Source: an uncultured Litoreibacter sp. | Lineage (GTDB): Bacteria > Pseudomonadota > Alphaproteobacteria > Rhodobacterales > Rhodobacteraceae | Direction: 5' to 3' | Length of the DNA: 64,000 nucleotides | Assembly (NCBI GenBank): GCA_947504205.1 | Contig: CANNGL010000004.1 | Coordinates: forward strand, 62,001-126,000 | Part shown: positions 45,567 to 54,058 of the stretch, piece after piece | Numbering within the stretch: position 1 is the first letter of the stretch | Layout of the letters: each line of letters begins with the position of its first letter | The notes under the pieces: model-generated | Seen by the model: only the letters and a program-made list of their open reading frames with translations | Told to the model about the DNA's origin: nothing | Database searches by the model: none | Translations under genes and position numbers: made by a program

Positions 45567-46501
45567 GCGGCGTCCGGGGTCCATCCCCCGGCCTCGCTTT
45601 GAACGAAGGCATCCGCGCAAGCCTTGGTCAGTGCCCGCACCCGCCCGATATAGGCCTGCCGTTCGGTGACCGAGATCACGCCGCGCGCATCCAACAGATT
45701 GAACAGGTGGCTGGCCTTGATTGCCTGATCATAGGCCGGGTGAACCATGACAATGCGCTTGCCGGTTTTTGGGTCCTCGTAAGGTGCCTCCAAAATCCGG
45801 GCGCATTCCGCCTCGGCATCCTTGAAGTGCTGCAGCAGGCTATCGGTATCGGCGATATCGAAATTCCAGCGGGAATATTCCTGCTCGGTCTGGCGGAAGA
45901 CGTCACCATAGCTCAGCGCAATCGGCGCTTGCGGATCGTTGAACGGCATATCCATGACATGATCGACGCCCAGAATATACATCGCCAGACGCTCCAAGCC
46001 ATAGGTCAACTCGCCCGAGATCGGCTTGCAATCATGCCCGCCCACCTGTTGGAAATAGGTGAACTGGCTGACCTCCATGCCATCGCACCAGACCTCCCAA
46101 CCCAGACCCCATGCGCCCAGCGTCGGGCTTTCCCAATCATCTTCGACAAAGCGGATGTCATGATGGGAAAAGTCGATGCCGATCGCCCGCAGCGATCCCA
46201 GATAGAGCTCCTGCAGGTCAGGAGGGCTCGGTTTGATCAACACCTGATATTGATAATAGTGCTGCAAGCGGTTCGGGTTCTCGCCGTAGCGCCCATCGGT
46301 CGGTCGGCGCGAGGGTTGTACATAGGCCGCAGCCCAAGCGTTCGGACCCAGCGAGCGCAGGGTCGTGGCCGGGTGAAACGTGCCTGCGCCCACTTCCATA
46401 TCGTAAGGCTGCATCACCGCGCAGCCCTGTGCCGCCCAGTAGTTTTGCAGCCGCAAAATGATCTCCTGAAAGGAGCGTGGTGTGTCAGGCGTATCGGCCA
46501 T
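45563..46501 (-). CDS. glyQ: Glycine--tRNA ligase alpha subunit
   Basis: The 312-residue catalytic subunit activates glycine and charges tRNA-Gly with GlyS. Class II signatures are [57 protein letters not shown] (motif 2 region) and [17 protein letters not shown] (motif 3). I chose the ATG at 46501; an upstream extension of 43 residues lacks family similarity. It heads the series glyQ-DUF6446-glyS-PPDK-like. Confidence 0.96.
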   Translation of the reverse strand: MADTPDTPRSFQEIILRLQNYWAAQGCAVMQPYDMEVGAGTFHPATTLRSLGPNAWAAAYVQPSRRPTDGRYGENPNRLQHYYQYQVLIKPSPPDLQELYLGSLRAIGIDFSHHDIRFVEDDWESPTLGAWGLGWEVWCDGMEVSQFTYFQQVGGHDCKPISGELTYGLERLAMYILGVDHVMDMPFNDPQAPIALSYGDVFRQTEQEYSRWNFDIADTDSLLQHFKDAEAECARILEAPYEDPKTGKRIVMVHPAYDQAIKASHLFNLLDARGVISVTERQAYIGRVRALTKACADAFVQSEAGGWTPDAA

Positions 46502-46658
46502 ATCTCGGACCCCGTTGGTCGGTTCGCGCCCTCCATAGGCAAGCCCCCCGTAAGGGTCAACGGGCGCGCTCCGCTTTTCGGGGTGCATCGCGGGACCAAG
46601 CTGATAATCTCGCGCGCAGATTCGCGGCACACGCGAGCAGATTTTAGGGAATTTCGGT

Positions 46659-48374
46659 ATGGTTCGAGCTTGTCTGGCTTGGTGTTTTATTTTGGTCTCG
46701 GCAATTGGGCTGCATGCGCAAAGCTGGGTCCAGATCGAGGCCCATCCAGGCCTGCGCGAAGCTGAGGACCGCGCGCGCGCCTATGGCAACGCCTTCAATG
46801 ATGTGAACGGCTTCCGGCTTCGGGGCGGATGGTACGCATTGGCGCTTGGCCCGTTTGCGACGGCTGATCAGGCCAGGAGCCGTTTGCTGGAATTGCGTCG
46901 TGCAGGGTTAATCCCGCGCGATGCCTATGTCTCGGAAAACACGATCTACGGCGACAAATTCTGGCCCGTCGGCGCCAACGTCGCGCCTACGCCCGCGCAG
47001 CCCTCCGCCCCTGAGACTGCGGAGACGGTCACACCTGCGCCCGAGCCTGAACCACAGGATCTGGAGGAGACACCGCGTCAGGCACGTGCCTCCGAGGCGC
47101 TTCTGACCCGGGACGAACGGCGGGGTCTGCAGACGGCATTGCAATGGTTCGGTTTTTATCGCTCCGCCATCGACGGCGCCTTTGGTCGCGGCACACGGGC
47201 CTCGATGGCACGCTGGCAGGAAGCCAATGGGTTCGACGTGACCGGCATTCTGACAACCACCCAGCGCGCCACGCTGCTCGATAACTATAGAGGCGCCTTG
47301 GCAGAACTGGGGCTTGCGGAAGTCGACGAAGACACGGCCGGGATCAAAATAACCATGCCTGCGGGTTTGGTGAATTTCGAGAAATATGAATACCCCTTCG
47401 TACATTACGAGGAAAAGGACGGCAGCGGCGTGCGTGTCCTGTTGATCTCGCAAGCCGGGGACGAAGCCACGCTGGGCGGTCTTTACGAGATCATGCAGAC
47501 ACTTGAGATCGTCCCCTTGGAAGGCGAACGCAGCAAAAAGCGCAACTCCTTCGTTCTGACAGGGCAAAGCGACACGCTGCATTCCTATACCTACGCACTC
47601 CTGAAGGGCGGCTACGTCAAAGGTTTCACCCTCGCCTATCCGCCTGAGCGCGCCGACGACATGGCCCGCGTGATCGAGATCATGCAAGACAGCTTCGAGA
47701 TGACCGAAGGCACCCTGGACCCCAGTTTCGTCAATGCGGATGAGCAGGCGGTCGACCTTTTGGCAGGGCTGGAGCTGCGACGGCCCAAGACATCGCGATC
47801 TGGATTTTATGTCGACGGCAAAGGCCGCGTCGTGACCCATATCGACGCCGTACAAAGCTGTGAGCGGATCACGCTGGATGAAACCTTCGAAGCAGAACTG
47901 ACCACGACCTCCGACGGTATGGCCTTGCTGACACCGAAATCGGCCTTGGTGCCCTTGAATTATGCCCGCTTCGCGACGCGCCCCGGCAGGTTACGCTCGG
48001 AAGTGGCAGTGTCGGGCTATTCCTATGAGGGCGCGCTGGACGGCCCCACCCTGACCTACGGGCAGTTGGCCGATCTCAAGGGCCTGAATGGCGAGGACAG
48101 TTTGCACCGGCTCAATCTGGATGCCCTGCCCGGTGATGTCGGCGGACCTGTTCTGGACCGCGCCGGTGCGGTTGCCGGTATGCTGATGCCAAATGCCAAC
48201 AATGGTCGCGCCCTGCCGCAGGGCACGCAATTTGCACTGAACTCTGAAGCGCTGGCACAGTTCCTGTCGGAAAATGGCGTCACCGCCGCTGCCGAAGACA
48301 ACACCGCCCCGATAGCGCCCGAAGATCTGGTTGTTGCTGCGGCTGATATGACTGTTCTGGTCGGCTGCTGGTAA
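46659..48374 (+). CDS. Exported SPOR-like/peptidoglycan-binding protein with inactive trypsin-like domain
   Basis: The 571-residue protein has a signal peptide ([19 protein letters not shown]), a SPOR-like domain (about 22-95; [37 protein letters not shown]), a Pro/Glu linker, and a PG_binding_1 domain (about 150-210; [20 protein letters not shown]). The C-terminal 190 residues resemble trypsin-like peptidases ([33 protein letters not shown]), but the triad is gone: His is Asp396, Asp is Gly420 and Ser is Val494. It is probably a wall-bound scaffold or binding protein in the periplasm. It is divergent from glyQ. Confidence 0.8.
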   Translation: MVRACLAWCFILVSAIGLHAQSWVQIEAHPGLREAEDRARAYGNAFNDVNGFRLRGGWYALALGPFATADQARSRLLELRRAGLIPRDAYVSENTIYGDKFWPVGANVAPTPAQPSAPETAETVTPAPEPEPQDLEETPRQARASEALLTRDERRGLQTALQWFGFYRSAIDGAFGRGTRASMARWQEANGFDVTGILTTTQRATLLDNYRGALAELGLAEVDEDTAGIKITMPAGLVNFEKYEYPFVHYEEKDGSGVRVLLISQAGDEATLGGLYEIMQTLEIVPLEGERSKKRNSFVLTGQSDTLHSYTYALLKGGYVKGFTLAYPPERADDMARVIEIMQDSFEMTEGTLDPSFVNADEQAVDLLAGLELRRPKTSRSGFYVDGKGRVVTHIDAVQSCERITLDETFEAELTTTSDGMALLTPKSALVPLNYARFATRPGRLRSEVAVSGYSYEGALDGPTLTYGQLADLKGLNGEDSLHRLNLDALPGDVGGPVLDRAGAVAGMLMPNANNGRALPQGTQFALNSEALAQFLSENGVTAAAEDNTAPIAPEDLVVAAADMTVLVGCW

Positions 48375-48396
48375 TCTCGATGCGATTGCGCTGACG

Positions 48397-48451
48397 CGCC
48401 ACCGCGGTGGCGGGGGGACGCTGTCCCCCCGAGCCCCCCTGGGATATTTTT
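48397..48451. repeat. GC-rich palindromes with G/C-tract hairpin between convergent genes (REP-like, terminator-like)
   Basis: A perfect 16-bp palindrome (CGCCACCGCGGTGGCG, 48397-48412) is followed by an 8-bp stem of G6AC and GTC6 (48412-48430), a second C6 tract and GGGATATTTTT. From memory, this G-run/C-run plus GATATTTTT form is a common intergenic repeat in roseobacter genomes. It lies between two convergent genes and could end transcription of both. Confidence 0.65.
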
Positions 48452-48478
48452 GAACATGGGAAAGCCTTGCAGGGCCTC

Positions 48479-50059
48479 TTAGGCCAAGGCCGGGGTCAAG
48501 CGGATGATCGTGGGCACCTTGGCGGCGAAAGCTTGGGACAATGTAGGGGCAAGATCACTCAGGCTCCGAGGCTGGCAGGCTTCGGCACCATAGGCCTCTG
48601 CCAGTTTCAGGAAGTCAGGATTGCGCTGGATCACGGCGTTCGGCGCGATCTGGGCGCGCACCATGCTGTCTTCGATTTCCCCCAGCTTGCCGTTGTCCCA
48701 CAGGATGATCGGCAGGCTCAGGCCCAGCTCAACTGCCGTGGCCAATTCCTGGATGGTGTATTGAAACCCGTAGTCCCCGGCGATGGCCATCACCGGGAAG
48801 CCGCCTGTGCCGCGCTCTTTGACCGCTGCGCCAATGGCGGCGGGAAGCGCGTAGCCAAGCGTGCCAAACCCGGTTGGGTGATGCCAGAAACCGGGCCGCT
48901 TCATCGGCCAGATTTCTTTCGCAGCATAGGCAAACTGGGTCATATCGGAATAGATCACGGTGTCATCCGGCACCGCCTTGCGCAGCGCATCGATCACCGG
49001 GACAAGCCCGGGCCGTTCAGCGGCGATTTCTGCCTTCCACTGGCGCTTGTGTGCCGCAACCGCGTTACCGTCCCACTCGGCGACCCCTTCATGGCCATCG
49101 AGCAAGTCCAGCAGGGCAGTTAGAAACGCATGTGCATCACAGATGAGCTGCGTGTCGACCTCAGGCGGCTTGTGCGACGGGTCGATATCGACATGGATGC
49201 AATGCGCGTCGATCCCGGCCAGACGGCGCCACAGATCGGTCTCGGCCAGTTCTGTGCCGAGCAAGACGACCACATCCGCCTCGCCAATGACCTCCGCCGA
49301 GGACGGGCGTGCGAGGTAGCTGCCAAAGTTGAGCGCATAGGGTCCCACCACGCCGCGACCGGCATATGTCTCAAAACTGGCTCCACCAAGCGCCCGCAGC
49401 ACGTCGCAGGCCGGGTATCCGCACTGGCCCGCACCGCCTCCGAAAATGAAGAGCGGCTTCTTGGCGCTCAATATCCGCTCAATTTCGTCGGGCGGCAGGT
49501 GTTGGACAGTCTCGTCACGCACGACCTCTTTCTGCGGCGGCGCGGGCGGGGCAAGCGCCTGCAGAACCGCGATCGGCACCTGAATGTGTTTGGGCCGTGG
49601 GCGGTCTTGCTGAAATTCGGCCAAGGCCCGATCGATCAGCGCATAAGCGGCCTCTGCCGTGCGGGCCTCTTCAGACCAATCGCAGACGCAGGCGGCCGCT
49701 ACGCGCTGATCGATCATTTGATGAAGCTGACCTCTGGTGGCTGCCGTTTCATCCAGACAGCTTGAAATCACCAGCATCGGCACGCTGTCGGAATAGGCCT
49801 GCCCCATTGGGGTCATGACATTGCACAGACCCGGCCCCGTGATCACGTAACAGACACCCGGTTTGCCAGTGCCGCGCGCATAGCCATCCGCCATGAAGCC
49901 CGCACCCTGCTCGTGACGGGCCAGCACGTGGGTCAGGCCAGCCTCCTCGATGCCGCGATAGAGTTCCTGATTGTGCACACCGGGAATGCCGAAAATCACT
50001 TCGACGCCACGGTCTTTCAGCATGTGTGAGATCTGAGCCCCAAGTGGACGGTCCGACAT
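48479..50059 (-). CDS. Thiamine-diphosphate-dependent enzyme, acetolactate synthase-like
   Basis: The 526-residue protein has the three-domain layout of TPP decarboxylases and synthases: the catalytic Glu in VLARHEQGAGFMADGYAR, GPGLCNVMTPMGQAYSDSVP, and the TPP/metal motif AGDYGFQYTIQELATAVELG with GKLGEIEDS. The GDY form instead of GDG and the IILWDNGKLGEIEDS run resemble 5-guanidino-2-oxopentanoate decarboxylase (AruI-like) more than true acetolactate synthase. I offer that as a possibility, not a firm call. It starts in a one-base overlap with trkH (TAATG), and no small regulatory subunit is adjacent. Confidence 0.8.
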   Translation of the reverse strand: MSDRPLGAQISHMLKDRGVEVIFGIPGVHNQELYRGIEEAGLTHVLARHEQGAGFMADGYARGTGKPGVCYVITGPGLCNVMTPMGQAYSDSVPMLVISSCLDETAATRGQLHQMIDQRVAAACVCDWSEEARTAEAAYALIDRALAEFQQDRPRPKHIQVPIAVLQALAPPAPPQKEVVRDETVQHLPPDEIERILSAKKPLFIFGGGAGQCGYPACDVLRALGGASFETYAGRGVVGPYALNFGSYLARPSSAEVIGEADVVVLLGTELAETDLWRRLAGIDAHCIHVDIDPSHKPPEVDTQLICDAHAFLTALLDLLDGHEGVAEWDGNAVAAHKRQWKAEIAAERPGLVPVIDALRKAVPDDTVIYSDMTQFAYAAKEIWPMKRPGFWHHPTGFGTLGYALPAAIGAAVKERGTGGFPVMAIAGDYGFQYTIQELATAVELGLSLPIILWDNGKLGEIEDSMVRAQIAPNAVIQRNPDFLKLAEAYGAEACQPRSLSDLAPTLSQAFAAKVPTIIRLTPALA

Positions 50060-51507
50060 TAGCCTCTCCAGAATGCGATGGTGAACATGGCGTAGACCGC
50101 GACCAGTTCCAGACGCCCCAAAAGCATCGCAACTGTCAGCAGCCATTTCGCCGTATCGTTGATATTGGCAAAATTACCCGATGGTCCGATTTCAGGTCCA
50201 AGCCCCGGGCCGATATTGGCCAGTGCTGCGGACGCTCCTGACACGGAGGTGAGGAAATCCAGCCCGGTCATCGCCAGCAAAACCGACAGAACGCCCAGGC
50301 TCACGATAAACAGGACAAAGAAAGACATCACCGAGTTCAGAACATCGTCTGACACAGCGCGCCCCTGATAGCGCGGCTGGAAAATACCGTGGGGCGAGTG
50401 GATCCGCCGGATTTGCGCCTTGATCGAGGCGAACAGCAATTGAAAGCGGAAAACCTTGATCGAACAGGTCGTTGACCCCGCGCAACCGCCGATCAGGCCC
50501 ATCAGGAAGAACATTGCAACAGAGAAGCTGCCCCAGAGACCATAATCCGCGCTTGCATATCCCGTGCCCGTCAGGATCGAGATCACGTTAAAGAGCGCCT
50601 TGCGAAAGGCCATTTCTGTCACTTCGGTTACGGCATATAGTTGGAAAATCGTCATGATCAGCACCACGCTGAACACGATAACCAGAAAACCCCGGACCTG
50701 TGCATCCCGCATCAGGGGGCGTGCGGTGCCTGCAACCAGCTGTACATAACGCACGAATGGCAATGCAGCGAGGATCATGAACAGGCTTGCGGCATATTCC
50801 GCGCCCGGCGTGAAGGCCGAGAAAGAGGCGTCGTAATTGGCGAACCCCCCTGTTGAAACCGTTGTCATCGCGTGGACGACCGCATCCAGAGGGACCATAC
50901 CAGAGGCCAGATAACAGATGGCGCAGGCCACTGTCAGACCCACATAGATGCCCGAAACGGATTGCGCGATTTCACCTGCGCGCGGCAGGATTTTTCCGAA
51001 CGTGTCAAATCCTTCGGAGCGGAAAATCTGCATCCCGCCCACCCGCAATTCCGGCAGAAACACCATCGCCACAACAATGATGCCGACCCCGCCGAACCAT
51101 TGCAGCAAGCCGCGCCAGAGCTTCATGCCGGGCGGCAGGTCCTCCAGACCCGACAATACGGTGGAGCCGGTGGTCGTCAGGCCGGACATCGCCTCGAACA
51201 CGGCGTCGACCAGACGCGCCTCGGTCGCGCCCAGCGCAAAGGGGATTGCGCCGAACAGGGGCAAGGCCAGCCAGACGCCGGTGGTGAGAAAAAACAACTG
51301 CTGGACAGTCATCCGGTTGCCCACGCTGTTTGACGTGGCCAACGCCAAGGTGCCACCCACCAGCATGGTGAAGACGCCAGCCCCCAGAAAGACCTGCCAA
51401 TGCGGATTTCCGTCCAGAAGATCGAGCCCCATCGGCAAAAGCATCGCCGCGCCCAGAAAGAGCAGCAGGAGGCCAATCACATAGGCAACAGGACGCAAGT
51501 CGAACAT
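50059..51507 (-). CDS. TrkH family potassium uptake protein
   Basis: The 482-residue membrane protein has four pore repeats. The filter-like segments are GLTTTGSTVLSG, TTVSTGGFANYD, SILTGTGYASADYG and a last degenerate one near SVSGASAALANIGPG. It moves potassium (or sodium-coupled potassium) across the inner membrane, usually with the cytoplasmic NAD-binding TrkA, which is not in this window. The ALS-like gene follows with a one-base overlap. Length is normal. Confidence 0.9.
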   Translation of the reverse strand: MFDLRPVAYVIGLLLLFLGAAMLLPMGLDLLDGNPHWQVFLGAGVFTMLVGGTLALATSNSVGNRMTVQQLFFLTTGVWLALPLFGAIPFALGATEARLVDAVFEAMSGLTTTGSTVLSGLEDLPPGMKLWRGLLQWFGGVGIIVVAMVFLPELRVGGMQIFRSEGFDTFGKILPRAGEIAQSVSGIYVGLTVACAICYLASGMVPLDAVVHAMTTVSTGGFANYDASFSAFTPGAEYAASLFMILAALPFVRYVQLVAGTARPLMRDAQVRGFLVIVFSVVLIMTIFQLYAVTEVTEMAFRKALFNVISILTGTGYASADYGLWGSFSVAMFFLMGLIGGCAGSTTCSIKVFRFQLLFASIKAQIRRIHSPHGIFQPRYQGRAVSDDVLNSVMSFFVLFIVSLGVLSVLLAMTGLDFLTSVSGASAALANIGPGLGPEIGPSGNFANINDTAKWLLTVAMLLGRLELVAVYAMFTIAFWRG

Positions 51508-51599
51508 GGGGCCAAGGCTTGGCTTGGCGCGCCCAAAGTGTCAACGGCAGACCGTCATCTGGCAGGGTTCAGGCGCAACACTTCAACATCGAATTAAGG

Positions 51600-52511
51600 T
51601 CAGCTCTTGCGCGCTTTTGGATGTAGCGAGGCTGCAAAGATGTGATCGGTGTCATCAACAACGCTGTCGGCCTGATGCAGTATCTTTGGGTCTGGCGGCA
51701 CCGCCACACTTTTGTCTTTGCCTGGATAATCAAGCGTCGACAGAAAGTGCTTCATACAATTGAGACGGGCGCGCTTCTTATCGTTGGATCGAACGACGGT
51801 CCAAGGCGCATCGGCGGTATCGGTGTAGAAGAACATCGCTTCCTTGGCTTCTGTGTAATCATCCCATTTATTCAGGCTGGCGCGGTCGATCGGCGACAGT
51901 TTCCACTGTTTCAGCGGGTCGGTTTCGCGCGAGGTAAAGCGGCGTTTCTGTTCGTCTTGAGTAACCGAAAACCAGTATTTGTAGAGCAGGATACCACTGC
52001 GGGTCAGCATCCGCTCCAGCTCTGGCGTTTGACGCATGAATTCGAGATATTCGTTCGGCTTGCAAAAACTCATCACCCGCTCGACGCCTGCGCGATTATA
52101 CCAGGACCGGTCATAAAGCACGATCTCGCCCGAAGACGGCAGATGGTTGATATAGCGCTGGAAGAACCACTCGCCTCGCTCCCGATCTGTTGGCTTGTTG
52201 AGCGCCACGACGCGGGCGGTCCTTGGGTTCAGGTGCTCCATGAACCGCTTGATTGTTCCGCCCTTGCCCGCCGCATCACGACCCTCAAAAAGCATGACGA
52301 TCTTTTGGCCGGTCTCCTCGATCCAGTGCTGAACCTTGAGCAACTCGACCTGAAGCGCAGCCTTCTCTTTTTCATAAGCCCCGCGGCTCAGACGCTCCGC
52401 ATAGGGATATTCCCCCTGCTCGAACCCGATGATCGTCGCGGATCTCGCTTCGCGTGCATCAGGTGTCTCAGCCTCTTTGGGTTGGGCGGTTGCGGCAGTC
52501 TTTTTCGTCAT
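51600..52511 (-). CDS. ppk2: Polyphosphate kinase 2
   Basis: The 303-residue PPK2 uses polyphosphate to phosphorylate nucleoside diphosphates or monophosphates, or acts in reverse. Walker A is EGRDAAGKGGTIKRFMEHLN, the Walker B region is VLYDRSWYNRAGVERVM, and the lid is RRFTSRETDPLKQWKLSPID. The single-domain length suggests class I. The N-terminal 40 residues are a charged, low-complexity extension. A TTGAC-N4-ATCAA FNR-type site lies 56 bp upstream of the ATG, which suggests oxygen-dependent control. The gene is divergent from metZ. Confidence 0.93.
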   Translation of the reverse strand: MTKKTAATAQPKEAETPDAREARSATIIGFEQGEYPYAERLSRGAYEKEKAALQVELLKVQHWIEETGQKIVMLFEGRDAAGKGGTIKRFMEHLNPRTARVVALNKPTDRERGEWFFQRYINHLPSSGEIVLYDRSWYNRAGVERVMSFCKPNEYLEFMRQTPELERMLTRSGILLYKYWFSVTQDEQKRRFTSRETDPLKQWKLSPIDRASLNKWDDYTEAKEAMFFYTDTADAPWTVVRSNDKKRARLNCMKHFLSTLDYPGKDKSVAVPPDPKILHQADSVVDDTDHIFAASLHPKARKS

Positions 52512-52566
52512 ATCTGTCCTCCCGTGATCTGCTGACGGACTTTATCGACCATTTGCAGCGCCAGCC

Positions 52567-52580
52567 TTGACTTGGATCAA
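52567..52580. promoter_or_regulatory. FNR/FnrL-like box upstream of ppk2
   Basis: TTGACTTGGATCAA differs by one base from TTGAT-N4-ATCAA. Its centre lies about 62 bp upstream of the ppk2 ATG. If the transcript starts about 20 bases before the ATG, the box would be near -41.5, the classical activating position. Confidence 0.5.
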
Positions 52581-52621
52581 CCCTGACAAGCCTCGCGCAA
52601 CGCACGGTTGCGCGGTCCCCC

Positions 52622-52650
52622 TTGACCCCATGCGAGCCCCGCAGTATCCC
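52622..52650 (+). promoter_or_regulatory. Predicted sigma70-type promoter of the metZ leader
   Basis: TTGACC (52622-52627) and TATCCC (52645-52650) are separated by 17 bases. The start would fall near 52657, exactly where the SAM-II aptamer begins. Confidence 0.5.
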
Positions 52651-52654
52651 GTGA

Positions 52655-52712
52655 GATGTGGCGATTTGTTACCGGATTGCGGGCCACATTAAATATGCCG
52701 CTAAAGAGGTTG
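52655..52712 (+). promoter_or_regulatory. SAM-II (metA-type) riboswitch upstream of metZ
   Basis: P1 is TGTGGC (52657-52662) with GCCACA (52683-52688). The loop starts with GATTTG. Downstream, TTAAATA and GCCGCTAAAGAGG follow, matching the conserved SAM-II pattern. Two pseudoknot pairings can be drawn: ATTT (52664-52667) with AAAT (52691-52694), and CGG (52673-52675) with CCG (52698-52700). The 3' part carries AAAGAGG, a Shine-Dalgarno sequence. SAM binding should lower expression of the methionine gene that follows. Confidence 0.88.
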
Positions 52713-52720
52713 GGTCTATG

Positions 52721-52759
52721 AAGAGCCTCCCCCTTGTACCGGTGGAGGCTTTTATTTTT
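52721..52759 (+). terminator. Intrinsic terminator between the SAM-II riboswitch and metZ
   Basis: AGCCTCC (52724-52730) pairs with GGAGGCT (52744-52750), extendable at the base through AAG/TTT to about 10 bp, and is followed by ATTTTT. It lies after the aptamer and before the main metZ ribosome site, so it could be an attenuator. It is inside a possible leader reading frame beginning at 52718. Confidence 0.72.
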
Positions 52760-52786
52760 GGGGCAAGTGAACCCCGGAGGAATGAC

Positions 52787-53965
52787 ATGGAAAATTGGTC
52801 CAAACGCACCCGCGCCGTTCATGCAGGCACCCGCCGCAGCCAATATGGCGAAATGGCAGAAGCCGTCTTTCTGACCCAGGGCTTCAAATATGACAGCCCG
52901 GAACAGGCAGAAGCCCGATTCATCGAAAGCGGACGCGACGAATTCATCTATGCCCGCTATGGCAACCCCACCGTGGCCATGTTCGAGGATCGGATTGCTG
53001 CCCTCGAAGGCACCGAAGACGCATTTGCCACAGCCTCAGGGATGGCTGCTGTCAATGGGGCGCTGACCTCCATGCTGAAAACGGGTGATCATGTTGTGTC
53101 GTCCCGCGCGCTCTTCGGCTCGTGTCTCTACATTCTCGAAGACATCCTGCCTCGCTTCGGCGTCGAGGTCACTTTTGTCGATGGCACTGATATGGACGCC
53201 TGGCGCGACGCGATCCGCGACGACACCAAAGCCGTCTTTCTGGAAACCGTCGCAAATCCGACGCTGGAAGTGATTGATCTGGCTGCCGTCGCAGAGGTAG
53301 CCCATGCCAAGGGCGCGACGGTGATTGTCGACAACGTTTTTGCCACCCCGGTCTTTTCCGATGCCGTAGCGCAGGGGGCCGATGTGGTCGTCTATTCCGC
53401 CACCAAACATATTGACGGACAAGGCCGTGTGCTGGGCGGGGTGATCTGCGGCACGCAGGAGTTCATACGCAAAACGGTTGAGCCATACCTGAAACACACT
53501 GGCGGATCGCTCTCGCCCTTCAACGCCTGGGTACTGCTCAAAGGTCTGGAAACGATGGACCTGCGCTGCACCGCGCAGGCGCAAACAGCATTGGCACTGG
53601 CCAGTGATCTGGAAGGCCACGAGAAGCTTGAAGCCGTGCTCTATCCCTATCTCGCCTCACACCCACAAAACGCAATTGCGACCCGCCAGATGAGCGCTGG
53701 CGGAACCGTGATCGCGCTTGATATCAAGGGCGGTCAGGACGCGGCTTTCCGGTTCCTGAACGCGCTGGAGATTGTCTCGATTTCGAACAATCTGGGGGAT
53801 AGCAAAAGCCTTGTGACCCATCCAAAAACCACGACGCATCAACGCCTTAGCGATGAACAGCGGGCCCAGCTCGGGATTACTGATGGTATGGTGCGCCTCT
53901 CGATTGGGCTTGAGGATGTATCCGACCTGCTGGATGACATCCAAACGGCCCTTTCGATGATCTGA
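52787..53965 (+). CDS. metZ: O-succinylhomoserine sulfhydrylase
   Basis: The 392-residue PLP enzyme makes homocysteine from an activated homoserine and sulfide, using the product of the sulfite-reduction operon. It has the Cys/Met-metabolism family motifs YARYGNPTVAMFEDRIAALE, ATASGMAAVNGALTSML, and the cofactor Lys in VVYSATKHIDGQGRVLGG, with SLGDSKSLVTHP-like sequence (NNLGDSKSLVTHP) late. I take the ATG at 52787, with GGAGGAA 4-5 bases upstream. An in-frame ATG at 52718 uses the riboswitch Shine-Dalgarno and would add 23 residues. Confidence 0.94.
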   Translation: MENWSKRTRAVHAGTRRSQYGEMAEAVFLTQGFKYDSPEQAEARFIESGRDEFIYARYGNPTVAMFEDRIAALEGTEDAFATASGMAAVNGALTSMLKTGDHVVSSRALFGSCLYILEDILPRFGVEVTFVDGTDMDAWRDAIRDDTKAVFLETVANPTLEVIDLAAVAEVAHAKGATVIVDNVFATPVFSDAVAQGADVVVYSATKHIDGQGRVLGGVICGTQEFIRKTVEPYLKHTGGSLSPFNAWVLLKGLETMDLRCTAQAQTALALASDLEGHEKLEAVLYPYLASHPQNAIATRQMSAGGTVIALDIKGGQDAAFRFLNALEIVSISNNLGDSKSLVTHPKTTTHQRLSDEQRAQLGITDGMVRLSIGLEDVSDLLDDIQTALSMI

Positions 53966-54058
53966 TCCACCCCGGCGCGCGTAATACTCACGAATTTAGT
54001 TGGATATTAGGGTTATACGCCCCATATGTGACTGGCGCGAACCGAAGGGAGTGACGAC

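Noticed and set aside
48479-50059. Calling the TPP enzyme acetolactate synthase IlvB
   Set aside because: No IlvN-type subunit is adjacent, the cofactor motif is GDY not GDG, and the gene is paired with trkH, so only a general TPP-enzyme call is justified.
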